This document shows positions 5,831 through 15,191 of a stretch of 29,584 bases of DNA, one piece after another. The position numbers and the translations under genes were made by a program. Position 1 is the stretch's first letter; each line of letters begins with the position of its first letter. Source of the DNA: SHZI01 sp964407855 (GTDB lineage Bacteria > Pseudomonadota > Gammaproteobacteria > Steroidobacterales > GCA-2729495); contig CAYOXI010000032.1 of assembly GCA_964407855.1 (NCBI GenBank), positions 1 through 29,584 on the forward strand. The letters are read 5' to 3'. A model generated the notes under the pieces. It was not told the DNA's origin. It did not search any database and was given only the letters and a program-made list of their open reading frames with translations.

Positions 5831-7560
5831 GTGGAGTCCAGCGCGCCCACAAGCCCGCGTATCACAGTTTCGTCGTCCGCTTGTGGGTCGTGGGCATCGT
5901 GCTGGCGCTGTCAGGGTCGGTCCTGGTTGTCCGTGCGGTCCAGCTCCAGGTGTTCAACAAGGATTTCCTGAACCGCGAGGCCGCTGCCCGGCATCTGCGC
6001 GTGGCGACCATCTCGGCCACCCGTGGCGTGATCAAGGACCGGAACGGCGAGCCCCTGGCCGTGAGCACACCCGTGGACAGCATCTGGGTCAACCCGACGC
6101 AGCTGCTCGAGGTGCCGGACCGGATCCCGGAACTGGCGAAAGCGCTGAAGCTCAATCCGGGTGACCTGACCGGCCGGCTGACCCGCAATGTCCGCAAGGA
6201 GTTCTACTACCTGAAGCGGCACCTGCCGCCGGCCGATGCGGCTGCCATCGACGCCCTGCGCCTGCCCGGCGTGCATCTGCTGCGGGAATACCGGCGCTAT
6301 TACCCGGCGGGCGAGGTCACCGGGCACCTGCTCGGCTTCACCAATATCGATGACAAGGGTCAGGAGGGACTCGAGCTGGCCTTCGACAACTGGCTGCACG
6401 GTACCCCGGGCAAGAAGCGGGTGCTGCGGGACCGGTTCGGGCGGGCCATCGAGGACGTCGAAAGCATTCTGCCGCCGCAGCCGGGCGGTGAGCTGGTGAC
6501 CGCCATCGACCTGCGCATCCAGTACCTGGCCTATCGCGAGCTGAAGTCGGCCGTGCAACGCTTCAAGGCAACCTCAGGGTCGGTCGTCGTGCTCGACGTG
6601 CAGACCGGTGAGGTTCTCGCCAACGTCAACCAGCCCACCTTCAACCCCAACGACCGCGAGCAGTTCAATCCTGCCCTGTTCCGCAACCGGGCCATCACCG
6701 ACATCCTGGAACCCGGCTCCACCTTCAAGCCCTTCATCATCGCCGCGGCTCTCGACAGCGGGCGCTTCAATGCCGGGAGCCGGATCGACACGAATCCGGG
6801 CTTCGTCCGGATCGGAGCGAGGACCATTGAGGACAAGAACAATTACGGGGTGATGGATCTGGCCACCCTGCTCGCCAAGTCCAGCAATGTCGGCGCCGTG
6901 CAGGTCGCGATGGCGCTCGACCAGGAAACCCTGTGGGGCACGATGAGCCGCTTCGGCGCCGGTCGCCTGACCGCCAGCGGCTTTCCCGGCGAGTCGGCCG
7001 GCGTGCTCCCGCCCTTCCAGAGCTGGCGGCCGATCAGTCAGGCCACCATGGCCTATGGCTATGGCCTCTCCATGACGCCGCTCCAGCTTGCCCAGGCCTA
7101 TGCAGTGCTGGGCGCGGACGGGCTGCATCGGCCGGTTTCGCTGGTCCGGGTTGAGCGCCCGCCCATTGCCCGGCGCGTCGTCAGCCCGGAGGTGGCCCGC
7201 GATGTGGTCCGGATGATGGAGGGCGTGATCTCCCGGGACGGCACCGGACTCAAGGCGGCCGTGACGGGCTACCGGGTGGCCGGGAAGACCGGCACGGCCC
7301 GCAAGCTGGCTGCCGGGGGCTATGCCCAGGACCGCTATACCGCGGTCTTTGCCGGGGTCACGCCTGCCAGTGCACCGAGGCTCGCCATCGTGGTGGTCAT
7401 CGATGATCCCCGCGGAGCGCTGTTCTATGGCGGCGATGTGGCCGCGCCCGTGTTCTCAACGGTAGCCTCGGGTGCGTTGCGCCTGCTGGCGGTGCCGCCC
7501 GACAACGTGACCCTGCCGCAGGCGCCACGGGTCACCACCATCGCCGTGAACCTGCCATGA
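5827..7560 (+). CDS. ftsI: Septal peptidoglycan transpeptidase FtsI (PBP3)
   Basis: FtsI is the class B penicillin-binding protein that crosslinks septal peptidoglycan together with FtsW. With the GTG at 5827 the protein has 577 residues (E. coli 588). It has a cytoplasmic N-terminus, one membrane anchor at about residues 19-38, a dimerisation/pedestal region with SATRGVIKDRNGEPLAVS, and the transpeptidase domain. The active-site tetrad STFK is at 298-301, SSN at 352-354 and KTG at 487-489. The frame is open further upstream, but that part overlaps ftsL in another frame; the GTGA junction and the start of homology decide the start. Confidence 0.97.
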   Translation: MSGVQRAHKPAYHSFVVRLWVVGIVLALSGSVLVVRAVQLQVFNKDFLNREAAARHLRVATISATRGVIKDRNGEPLAVSTPVDSIWVNPTQLLEVPDRIPELAKALKLNPGDLTGRLTRNVRKEFYYLKRHLPPADAAAIDALRLPGVHLLREYRRYYPAGEVTGHLLGFTNIDDKGQEGLELAFDNWLHGTPGKKRVLRDRFGRAIEDVESILPPQPGGELVTAIDLRIQYLAYRELKSAVQRFKATSGSVVVLDVQTGEVLANVNQPTFNPNDREQFNPALFRNRAITDILEPGSTFKPFIIAAALDSGRFNAGSRIDTNPGFVRIGARTIEDKNNYGVMDLATLLAKSSNVGAVQVAMALDQETLWGTMSRFGAGRLTASGFPGESAGVLPPFQSWRPISQATMAYGYGLSMTPLQLAQAYAVLGADGLHRPVSLVRVERPPIARRVVSPEVARDVVRMMEGVISRDGTGLKAAVTGYRVAGKTGTARKLAAGGYAQDRYTAVFAGVTPASAPRLAIVVVIDDPRGALFYGGDVAAPVFSTVASGALRLLAVPPDNVTLPQAPRVTTIAVNLP

Positions 7561-9062
7561 CCGTCGCCGGCACCTTGAGCATGGATCTGCGCACCCTGTT
7601 TGCCGGGTTCGGGGTGGACTTACCGGGGCGTGATGTCGTGGACCTCACGATCGACAGCCGGACAGTGGTGCGGAACGGCTTGTTCCTGGCCTGTCGCGGG
7701 ACCAGGGGTCACGGCCTCGACTACCTGCCGGCCGCCATGGCTGCCGGCGTCGGAGCAGTCGCCTGGGAACCCGTTGACGAACGGCCGGCACCCCGCCTGC
7801 CGCCGGCCGTTACGTGCTTCCCCGTGCCCCGCCTGCGGGAACGGCTCGGGGAGCTCGCCAACCGGTTCTTCGGCACGCCGTCGGCCCGTCTGCGGGTTAC
7901 CGGCATCACCGGCACCAACGGCAAGACGACCACCGCCTGGCTGGTGGCCCAGGCCATTACCCGCCTCGGAGGCGTCGCTGGCTACCTGGGCACGCTGGGC
8001 AGTGGCTTCGGCAGCCGGATCAGCGGCGCCTCGCTGACCACGCCGGACTGCATCAGCTTTCATCGCCAGCTGCGGCAACTGATGGACGAAGGTGCAACGC
8101 ACGTCATTGCCGAGACGTCATCCCACGCCCTCGACCAGGGCCGGGTGGATGGCGTGCAGTTCGCCAGCGTGGCCTTCACCAACCTGAGCCGGGACCACCT
8201 GGACTACCACGGCAATCTCGAAGACTACGGCGCCGCCAAGGCCCGCCTGTTTCGCACCGGCGCACCAGCGGCGGTAATCAACCTGGATGACCCGTTCGGC
8301 CGCGTGCTGGCGGCCGGGCTGCCGCCGGCCACGCACCTCGTCGGCACGACGCTCGAGCAGCGTCCGGCAGCGGGCCTTGCCGGGCGCGTGTCCTCTACCG
8401 GTACTGAGGGGCTCGCGCTGATGATCAGTGGTGGGTTCGGCACTGCCGAGCTGCACAGCCCGCTGTGGGGCCGCTTCAATGCCGAAAATCTGCTGCTGGC
8501 GACGGGCCTGCTGCTGGCGGACGGCTGGTCGCTGGTCGAGGCGGTCAATGCCCTGGCCAACGGCACGGCGCCACCGGGTCGCATGGAACGCGTCGCCGGT
8601 ACGCCCGGCCAGCCACTGGTCCTCGTGGACTATGCCCACAGCCCGGACGCGATGCGCCAGGCGCTGACTGCCCTGCGGGAGCACGCCACGGGTGCGGTCT
8701 GGTGCGTCTTCGGCTGCGGCGGGGAGCGGGACAGGGGCAAGCGCGGCGCCATGGGGGCCGCGGCCACGGCCATTGCTGATCACGTCATCCTGACCGATGA
8801 CAATCCCCGTCGGGAGGATCCGCAGCAGATCATCGCGGACATCCTGGCAGGCGCTACGTCGCTGGACAGTCTGCAGGTCGTACCGGACCGCGCAGCGGCG
8901 ATCAACCGGGCGATCCGCTCTGCCGGCCCCGGGGATGTCGTGCTGATTGCCGGCAAGGGGCATGAAACCGACCAGATCATCGGCGACGAGCGCCGACCAT
9001 TCTCCGACCGCGCCGTGGCCTCCTCGGTCCTCGCCGCCATGGGCCCGGGCGGGAGCGCATGA
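7557..9062 (+). CDS. murE: UDP-MurNAc-L-Ala-D-Glu:meso-DAP ligase MurE
   Basis: MurE adds the third residue of the peptidoglycan stem peptide in the cytoplasm, using ATP. The 501-residue protein has the three-domain Mur ligase plan: an N-terminal UDP-binding domain, the ATP-binding motif GTNGKTT at residues 119-125, and the C-terminal domain. DNPR at 415-418 is the motif that selects meso-diaminopimelate over lysine, as expected for a Gram-negative. The ATG lies in an ATGA overlap with ftsI; a second ATG (MDLRTLF, eight codons on) is a possible alternative. It is followed by murF with another ATGA overlap. Confidence 0.97.
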   Translation: MTVAGTLSMDLRTLFAGFGVDLPGRDVVDLTIDSRTVVRNGLFLACRGTRGHGLDYLPAAMAAGVGAVAWEPVDERPAPRLPPAVTCFPVPRLRERLGELANRFFGTPSARLRVTGITGTNGKTTTAWLVAQAITRLGGVAGYLGTLGSGFGSRISGASLTTPDCISFHRQLRQLMDEGATHVIAETSSHALDQGRVDGVQFASVAFTNLSRDHLDYHGNLEDYGAAKARLFRTGAPAAVINLDDPFGRVLAAGLPPATHLVGTTLEQRPAAGLAGRVSSTGTEGLALMISGGFGTAELHSPLWGRFNAENLLLATGLLLADGWSLVEAVNALANGTAPPGRMERVAGTPGQPLVLVDYAHSPDAMRQALTALREHATGAVWCVFGCGGERDRGKRGAMGAAATAIADHVILTDDNPRREDPQQIIADILAGATSLDSLQVVPDRAAAINRAIRSAGPGDVVLIAGKGHETDQIIGDERRPFSDRAVASSVLAAMGPGGSA

Positions 9063-10453
9063 CCATGGCCAACCTGGCCTGGGTTGCGGCAACGGCTGGC
9101 GGCAGGCTGGTTGGTGCTGATGCTGGCTTTGAGTCGGTCAGCACGGACACCCGAAGCCTGTGGCAAGGGCAGCTCTTCGTTGCCCTGCGCGGGCCGCGCC
9201 ACGATGCCAGCGGCTTGCTGCCTCTCGCGGTGGAAAGAGGCGCGGCCGGGGCGCTGGTCGAGCAGCGCCAGGCCGTCGACCTTCCGCAGGTCGAGGTGGC
9301 AGATACCGGCCTTGCCCTGCGCCAGCTGGCCACGGCCTGGCGCCAGCGCTTTGCCGTGCCGGTGATTGCCGTGACCGGCAGCAACGGCAAGACCACCGTC
9401 AAGGAAATGCTGGGCGCGATCATGCGGGCCGAGGTGCGCGAGCCCGGCGAAGACGGCGGCGTGCTGGTGACCTGGGGCAACCTGAACAACCACGTGGGGG
9501 TGCCCATCACGCTGCTCTGGCTCCGGGACACGCACCGGGCAGCGGTGATCGAGATGGGAGCGAGTGCGCAACGGGAGATCGGCGTGCTGGCGGCCATCGC
9601 ACAGCCGACCGTCGGCATCATCACCAATGCCGGTCCCGCCCACCTTGCCGGCTTTGGCGGCACCATCCGTGACGTCGCAACAGGCAAGGCCGAGCTCTTC
9701 ACCGGACTGGCGGCCGGCGCGGTCGCGGTGGTCAACCGGGACGACGACTACTACGGCTACTGGCGGAGCCTGCGGGACGACCTCCGCTATCGCTCTTTCG
9801 GCCTGAGTCCGGAGGCGGATTACCGGGCCGTGAACCTCCGCGAGCTGGGCGCCGGCGGCCTTGAGTTCCTGCTGGTCGCGCCGGAGGGCGAGGTCGAGAT
9901 TCACCTGCCGATGGCCGGCAGCCACAACGTGGTGAATGCGCTGGCCGCCGCGGCCGCAACGCTGGCCGCCGGCGCCGGCTTGCCCGCGGTCCGGGCCGGG
10001 CTCGGTGCCATGCTCAATGTGGCCGGACGCCTGCGTCCGGAGCCGGGACCGGCTGGCAGCACCATCTACGACGATTCCTACAACGCCAATCCCGGCTCGG
10101 TTGCGGCCGCGATCCGCTTCCTGGCTGCGCAGGCCGGACAGCGCTGGTTCGTGCTGGGTGACATGGCGGAACTCGGCAGCGAGGAGGTGGCCTTGCACCA
10201 GTCCGTGGGCGAGCTGGCCGCGCAGAGCGGCATCGACCGCTTCTATTGCGTGGGCCGCCTCGCGCGACACGCGGCAACCGGCTTCGGGTCGTCAGCGCAC
10301 TGGTCACCGGACGTGGCGACGCTCGCCGCGGAACTCAGTGCCCAGATCGGCCCGGACGTGCAGCTGCTCGTGAAGGGCTCCCGCAGTGCCGGCCTGGAGC
10401 GCCTGGTTCATGCCCTGACAGGCCGTTTCCCGGACAGGCCGGGGTCACACTGA
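9059..10453 (+). CDS. murF: UDP-MurNAc-tripeptide:D-Ala-D-Ala ligase MurF
   Basis: MurF attaches the D-Ala-D-Ala dipeptide made by Ddl, completing UDP-MurNAc-pentapeptide. The 464-residue protein has the Mur ligase ATP site TGSNGKTT at residues 106-113, the MurF-type block WGNLNNHVGVPITLL near 139-153, EMGASAQREIG near 167-177, and the C-terminal YDDSYNANPGS. E. coli MurF has 452 residues. Its ATG is inside ATGA with the murE stop, and its TGA shares one base with the mraY ATG (TGATG), so murE, murF and mraY are likely translated in coupled fashion. Confidence 0.97.
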   Translation: MTMANLAWVAATAGGRLVGADAGFESVSTDTRSLWQGQLFVALRGPRHDASGLLPLAVERGAAGALVEQRQAVDLPQVEVADTGLALRQLATAWRQRFAVPVIAVTGSNGKTTVKEMLGAIMRAEVREPGEDGGVLVTWGNLNNHVGVPITLLWLRDTHRAAVIEMGASAQREIGVLAAIAQPTVGIITNAGPAHLAGFGGTIRDVATGKAELFTGLAAGAVAVVNRDDDYYGYWRSLRDDLRYRSFGLSPEADYRAVNLRELGAGGLEFLLVAPEGEVEIHLPMAGSHNVVNALAAAAATLAAGAGLPAVRAGLGAMLNVAGRLRPEPGPAGSTIYDDSYNANPGSVAAAIRFLAAQAGQRWFVLGDMAELGSEEVALHQSVGELAAQSGIDRFYCVGRLARHAATGFGSSAHWSPDVATLAAELSAQIGPDVQLLVKGSRSAGLERLVHALTGRFPDRPGSH

Positions 10454-11535
10454 TGCTGCTGTTGCTGGCCGAGTATCTCCGGGAGCATGTCTCCGGTTTC
10501 AATGCCTTCACTTACCTCACGCTGCGGGCGATCCTCGGTGCCCTGACGGCCCTCGCCATTTCGCTGCTGCTGGGCCCGACCTGGATCGATCGCCTGACCC
10601 GACGGCAGATCGGCCAGGTGATCCGGGACGACGGGCCCCAGTCCCATCTGCAGAAGGCCGGTACCCCGACCATGGGCGGCACGCTGATCCTGCTGGCCAT
10701 CCTGGCCAGCACACTGCTCTGGGCAGACCTGCGCAGTTTCTATGTGTGGGTCGTCATCGGCGTCACCGCGGCCTATGGCCTGCTGGGATTCGTCGACGAT
10801 TACCGCAAGCTGGTTCTCCGCAATCCGAAGGGCCTGTCGCCACGGGAAAAGCTCTTCTGGCAGTCCATCGTGGCACTCGGGGTGGCCATTCTGCTCTACC
10901 AGCAGGCGGATACCCCAGCCGCGACGGCACTGCTCGTTCCCTACCTGAAGGACGTGCTGATCCCCCTCGGCTGGCTGTTCATTCCCTTTGCCTACCTCGT
11001 GATCGTCGGCACCAGCAACGCCGTGAACCTGACCGACGGCCTGGACGGTCTCGCGATCATGCCGACCGTGCTGGTCGGCGGGGCGCTGGGCATCTTTGCC
11101 TGGGTGGCGGGCAATTCCATTTTCTCGTCGTACCTCGATATCCCGTACGTGGTGGGCGCCGGTGAACTGCTGGTGTTCTGCGCGGCGCTGGCGGGCGCGG
11201 GCCTTGGATTTCTGTGGTTCAACACCTACCCGGCCCAGGTCTTCATGGGCGACATCGGGGCCCTGTCGCTGGGGGGAGCACTGGGCACCGTCGCCGTGAT
11301 CGTCCGCCAGGAACTGGTGCTCGTGATCATGGGCGGTATTTTCGTCGCCGAAACGGTCTCCGTCATGATGCAGGTGGCCTCATTCAAGATGACCGGCAAG
11401 CGGATCTTCCGGATGGCGCCGCTCCACCATCATTTCGAGCTGAAGGGTCTCGCCGAGCCCAAGGTGATCGTCCGCTTCTGGATCGTCACCGTGATCCTGG
11501 TGCTGGTCGGCCTGTCGAGCCTGAAGATCCGCTGA
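10453..11535 (+). CDS. mraY: Phospho-MurNAc-pentapeptide transferase MraY
   Basis: MraY moves phospho-MurNAc-pentapeptide onto undecaprenyl phosphate, giving lipid I at the inner membrane. The start at 10453 gives 360 residues, equal to E. coli MraY, with about ten membrane segments. Conserved pieces include the Mg2+/substrate region KAGTPTMGG, the aspartate pair in LLGFVDDYRK, the NLTDGLDGLA motif, FMGDIGALSLGG, and the histidine-rich loop APLHHHFELKG. The frame is open further upstream within murF, but the TGATG junction and the family start decide. Only one base separates its stop from the murD ATG. Confidence 0.98.
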   Translation: MLLLLAEYLREHVSGFNAFTYLTLRAILGALTALAISLLLGPTWIDRLTRRQIGQVIRDDGPQSHLQKAGTPTMGGTLILLAILASTLLWADLRSFYVWVVIGVTAAYGLLGFVDDYRKLVLRNPKGLSPREKLFWQSIVALGVAILLYQQADTPAATALLVPYLKDVLIPLGWLFIPFAYLVIVGTSNAVNLTDGLDGLAIMPTVLVGGALGIFAWVAGNSIFSSYLDIPYVVGAGELLVFCAALAGAGLGFLWFNTYPAQVFMGDIGALSLGGALGTVAVIVRQELVLVIMGGIFVAETVSVMMQVASFKMTGKRIFRMAPLHHHFELKGLAEPKVIVRFWIVTVILVLVGLSSLKIR

Positions 11536-11536
11536 C

Positions 11537-12934
11537 ATGGCTGCAGCACTGCACAGCGGTCCGCCCCCCCTGCCCGCAGCGAGCGCCCGGGAGCTGCTGG
11601 CGGCGCGGGCCCACGCCCTGGTGCTGGGCATGGGCGGCACCGGCGTGTCCTGTGCCCGCTTCCTGGCGTCGAAAGGCGTTGCTGCCACGTTTGCAGACAC
11701 CCGGACTGCCCCGCCCGGACTCGCCGCGATCCGGGCAGTCATGCCCGGAGCCAAGGTATTTTCCGCCGAAATGCCCGGGGTGCTGCCAGCGGAGATCCGC
11801 TGGCTCATCGTATCGCCCGGCGTTGACCTGAGGTTGCCATTGCTGGCTGCCGCCCGCGCCCGGGGGCTACCCGTCCTCAGCGACATCGATCTCTTCAGCA
11901 GCCAGGTGACTGCCCCCGTGATCGCGATCACCGGTTCCAACGGCAAGAGCACCGTGACCTCGATGCTGGCCCGGATGCTCGCCAGTGCTGGCCGGCGAAC
12001 GGTGGCGGGCGGCAATCTGGGCACTCCGGCTCTCGATCTGCTGGATCCTGCGGTGCAGACCTATGTGCTGGAACTGTCCAGCTTCCAGCTGGAGCGGAGC
12101 GAGCCGGTGAAAGCCGCCGCGGCCGTCGTGCTCAACGTCACGCCGGATCACCTGGATATCCACGGCGACCTGGCCGCCTATCAGGCCGCCAAGGCCAGGG
12201 TTTATCTCCACTGCGAGGTGGCTGTGGTCAACCGGGATGCGCCCGGTCTGGACCAGCTGGTTCCGGACGGGATTCCGACGGTGGGCTTCGGCCTTGGCGA
12301 GCCGGCTGCCGGCGACTTCGGCATCCGGCAGCACGACGGTGCACTGTGGCTGTCCTGGGGCGGCGTGAACCTGCTGCCCGTGTCGGCTCTCCGTGTACGC
12401 GGCGGTCACAACGTAGCCAATGCCCTGGCTGCCCTGGCCCTCGGCGTTGCGGCCGGCGCTGACGCACAGGCCCTGCTGCCGGGCCTGCAGGCCTACACCC
12501 CGCTGCCCCACCGGATGGCACTGGTGGCGAGCCGGGATGGTATCGACTGGCTTGACGACTCGAAGGCCACGAATGTGGGGGCCGCGGTCACCAGTATCGG
12601 CAGCGTGGCCGGCCCGCTTGTGCTGATTGCAGGCGGGGACGCCAAGGGCGCCCGCTTTGACACGCTCGCAGACGCGCTGCGTGGTCGCGAGTGCGTGGTC
12701 ATCCTGCTGGGCCGGGACCGGGAGCTGATCGCCGCTGCGCTGGATGGCATCTGCCCCGTGCACCGGGTCGGTGACATGGAGGCGGCCGTTGCAGAGGCGG
12801 CGCGCGTGGCCCGCGCAGGGTGGACCGTACTGCTGGCTCCTGCCTGCAGCAGCCTCGACATGTACCGGGACTATGGAGCGCGCGGTGACGCCTTCCGGGA
12901 CGCGGTGCTTGGTCTTGCCGGGGGTACGTCATGA
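11537..12934 (+). CDS. murD: UDP-MurNAc-L-alanine:D-glutamate ligase MurD
   Basis: MurD adds D-glutamate as the second stem-peptide residue. The 465-residue protein begins with a non-conserved extension of about 24 residues (Ala/Pro rich) before the Rossmann-like motif LVLGMGGTGVSCARFL. E. coli MurD has 438 residues, so this extension accounts for most of the extra length. The ATP site TGSNGKST is at residues 132-139, ELSSFQLE near 178-185, DHLDIHG near 204-210, and the C-terminal motif DDSKATN near 339-345. It is one base from mraY and overlaps ftsW by ATGA. Confidence 0.97.
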   Translation: MAAALHSGPPPLPAASARELLAARAHALVLGMGGTGVSCARFLASKGVAATFADTRTAPPGLAAIRAVMPGAKVFSAEMPGVLPAEIRWLIVSPGVDLRLPLLAAARARGLPVLSDIDLFSSQVTAPVIAITGSNGKSTVTSMLARMLASAGRRTVAGGNLGTPALDLLDPAVQTYVLELSSFQLERSEPVKAAAAVVLNVTPDHLDIHGDLAAYQAAKARVYLHCEVAVVNRDAPGLDQLVPDGIPTVGFGLGEPAAGDFGIRQHDGALWLSWGGVNLLPVSALRVRGGHNVANALAALALGVAAGADAQALLPGLQAYTPLPHRMALVASRDGIDWLDDSKATNVGAAVTSIGSVAGPLVLIAGGDAKGARFDTLADALRGRECVVILLGRDRELIAAALDGICPVHRVGDMEAAVAEAARVARAGWTVLLAPACSSLDMYRDYGARGDAFRDAVLGLAGGTS

Positions 12935-14106
12935 CGACGCGTCCGGCAGCGCTGTTCACGGCCGAGCGACCCGACCTCCTGCTGCTGGCCGCCACGGCCG
13001 CCCTGCTGGCCATCGGCCTCGTGATGGTTGCGTCTGCCTCGATCGCGGTTGGCGACCGGGCCTATGGCAACGCCTTTCACTTTCTGGAACGCCAGATCTT
13101 CGCCGCAGCCCTCGGACTTGGCTCGGGCTGGTGCCTGCTGAAGATTCCGAGCGGCCTGTGGCAGCACCTGGGATCGTGGCTCGCCGGGGCGGCGCTGCTC
13201 CTGCTCGTGCTCGTGCTGGTGCCGGGATTCGGCAATACAGTCAATGGCGCGACCCGCTGGATCAGCGTGGGCGGCATCAGCATCGTGCAGGTCAGCGAGC
13301 CGGCCCGTCTCCTGCTGCTCGTCTATGTCGCGGACTACGCTGTCCGGCGCAACGCCGAACTGCGGGCAGGCATTCGCGGACTGGCCAATCCCATGCTGGT
13401 GGTCGGTGTTGCGGCGGGCCTGCTGCTGCTGCAGCCGGACTTCGGGTCTGCGGTCCTGCTGGTCATGATCAGCTTCGCCATCCTCTTTGTGGCCGGCGCC
13501 CGGATCCGGGATGTACTTGCGGTCCTGACCCCATTGCTGGTCATTTTCGCGCTGCTGGCCAAGTTTTCCCCTTACCGGATGCGCCGGCTGCTGGGCTTCT
13601 GGAATCCGTGGGCGGATCCTTTCGGTGATGGCTTCCAGTTGACCCAGTCCCTGATTGCCATCGGCACCGGTGAGTGGACGGGCCTCGGTCTCGGCAGCAG
13701 CGTACAGAAGCTCTTTTACCTGCCGGAAGCCCACACCGACTTCATCTTCGCCGTCATCGCCGAGGAGTTCGGCCTGATGGGCAGCCTCGTGATGGTGTCG
13801 CTCTATGTCCTGCTGGTCTGGCGGATCTTCGCCATTGCCAGGGCGGCGGCCGCACGCGATGCTGGCTTCCAGTGCTATGTGGCCTTTGGCCTGGGTGTCT
13901 GGATTGCCATCCAGGCGGCCATCAACCTGGGTGTCAACCTGGGCGTGCTGCCCACGAAGGGCCTGACGCTGCCCCTCGTCAGCTACGGGCGCAGCAGCCT
14001 GATCGTGATCCTCGCCGCGCTCGGCCTGCTCCTGCGCATCGACCTGGAAAACCGTGGCCTGGTCGGCACCGAGCGCCGGCGGGTGAACGGGCGGGTGCAA
14101 CGATGA
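12931..14106 (+). CDS. ftsW: Septal peptidoglycan polymerase FtsW
   Basis: FtsW is a SEDS-family glycosyltransferase that polymerises lipid II at the septum in complex with FtsI. The 391-residue protein has about ten membrane segments. SEDS hallmarks seen are the RWISVGGISIVQVSEPARL block near residues 109-128, LLLLQPDFGSAVLL near 164-177, the large extracytoplasmic loop with GLGLGSSVQKLFYLPEAHTDF containing the conserved Glu-His-Thr-Asp, and the terminal PLVSYGRSSLI. E. coli FtsW has 414 residues. Start and stop both sit in ATGA overlaps, with murD and murG. Confidence 0.97.
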   Translation: MTTRPAALFTAERPDLLLLAATAALLAIGLVMVASASIAVGDRAYGNAFHFLERQIFAAALGLGSGWCLLKIPSGLWQHLGSWLAGAALLLLVLVLVPGFGNTVNGATRWISVGGISIVQVSEPARLLLLVYVADYAVRRNAELRAGIRGLANPMLVVGVAAGLLLLQPDFGSAVLLVMISFAILFVAGARIRDVLAVLTPLLVIFALLAKFSPYRMRRLLGFWNPWADPFGDGFQLTQSLIAIGTGEWTGLGLGSSVQKLFYLPEAHTDFIFAVIAEEFGLMGSLVMVSLYVLLVWRIFAIARAAAARDAGFQCYVAFGLGVWIAIQAAINLGVNLGVLPTKGLTLPLVSYGRSSLIVILAALGLLLRIDLENRGLVGTERRRVNGRVQR

Positions 14107-15191
14107 CCGGTGCGCCCGTGCTGATCATGGCTGGTGGTACCGGAGGGCATGTATTTCCTGCCCTCGCCATCGCCCGGGCGCTGCGCCAGCGGGATGAAGC
14201 GGTGATCTGGCTGGGCACCGACCGGGGCCTGGAGGCCAGGATCGTGCCTGCCGAGGGCATTCCCCTGGAAAAGATCCGCGTGGCCGGCATCCGTCGCCGG
14301 GGGGCGCTGGCCTGGTTGCTGGCCCCCGTCCGGCTGCTGCTGGCCCTGTCCGACGCGCTGCGCGTGGTCCGGCGCCATCGACCCAAGGTGGTGCTCGGCA
14401 TGGGCGGCTACGCTGCCGGACCCGGTGGTGTTGCTGCCTGGCTGCTGCGCCGGCCCCTCGTGATCCACGAGCAGAACGCGGTGGCGGGGTTGACGAACAG
14501 ACTTCTGGCTGGATTGGCCCGGGAGGTGCTGGAAGCCTTCCCGGGCAGTTTTTCCGGCCGGCGTGGCACGCATGTCACCGGCAATCCGGTGCGTGCCGAT
14601 ATAGCGGCGCTCCCGCCGCCCCGGGAACGCCTGGCCGGTCGCCGGGGCCGGCTCCGTTTGCTGGTGCTTGGGGGCAGCCAGGGTGCCCGGGCGCTGAACC
14701 AGGTGGTGGGACCAGCGGTCGCGTTGCTGGGGGCCGATGAGCGGCCCGAGATCCGCCATCAGGCCGGAGAGACGACGCTCGCGGCAGCCGGTGAGGCCTA
14801 CGCCCGCGCGGGTGTCGAGGCGGCGGTGATGCCGTTCATCACCGATATGGCCGAGGCCTATGGCTGGGCGGATGTGGTGCTGGCCCGTTCAGGGGCGCTC
14901 ACCGTGGCCGAACTTGCGGCCGCCGGCGTGACCGCCGTGCTGGTGCCCTATCCTGCGGCCGTGGATGACCACCAGACCCGCAATGCCGCCTATCTGGTCA
15001 ATGCGGGGGCAGCAACCCTGCTGCCCGAAACCGGGCTGACCGCCGACAGGCTGGCGACAGAGCTGCGGCCTTTCATCCGGGATCGGGGTCTGGTTGTGGA
15101 CCGGGCGGAGCGGGCCCGAGCCCTGGCTCACCCCGCCGCCACCGACGCGATCGTCGCCAGGTGCCTCGCGCGGAGCATGCCCGATGCGTGA
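14103..15191 (+). CDS. murG: UDP-GlcNAc:lipid I transferase MurG
   Basis: MurG adds GlcNAc to lipid I on the inner face of the membrane, making lipid II. The product has 362 residues (E. coli 355) and the two-domain GT-B fold. The N-terminal glycine-rich loop GGTGGH is at residues 11-16, a second G-loop MGGYAAGPGG near 100-109, HEQNAVAG near 122-129, and the third loop LGGSQGARALN near 184-194. The UDP-GlcNAc site is seen in RSGALTVAELAAAG, followed by PYPAAVDDHQTRNA. The upstream open frame belongs to the ftsW region; the ATGA junction sets the start. The 3' end overlaps murC by 8 bases. Confidence 0.97.
   Translation: MTGAPVLIMAGGTGGHVFPALAIARALRQRDEAVIWLGTDRGLEARIVPAEGIPLEKIRVAGIRRRGALAWLLAPVRLLLALSDALRVVRRHRPKVVLGMGGYAAGPGGVAAWLLRRPLVIHEQNAVAGLTNRLLAGLAREVLEAFPGSFSGRRGTHVTGNPVRADIAALPPPRERLAGRRGRLRLLVLGGSQGARALNQVVGPAVALLGADERPEIRHQAGETTLAAAGEAYARAGVEAAVMPFITDMAEAYGWADVVLARSGALTVAELAAAGVTAVLVPYPAAVDDHQTRNAAYLVNAGAATLLPETGLTADRLATELRPFIRDRGLVVDRAERARALAHPAATDAIVARCLARSMPDA

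Noticed and set aside
8780..10270. A 496-codon open frame antisense to murE/murF
   Set aside because: His/Gly/Arg-rich shadow of murE and murF; no family resemblance.
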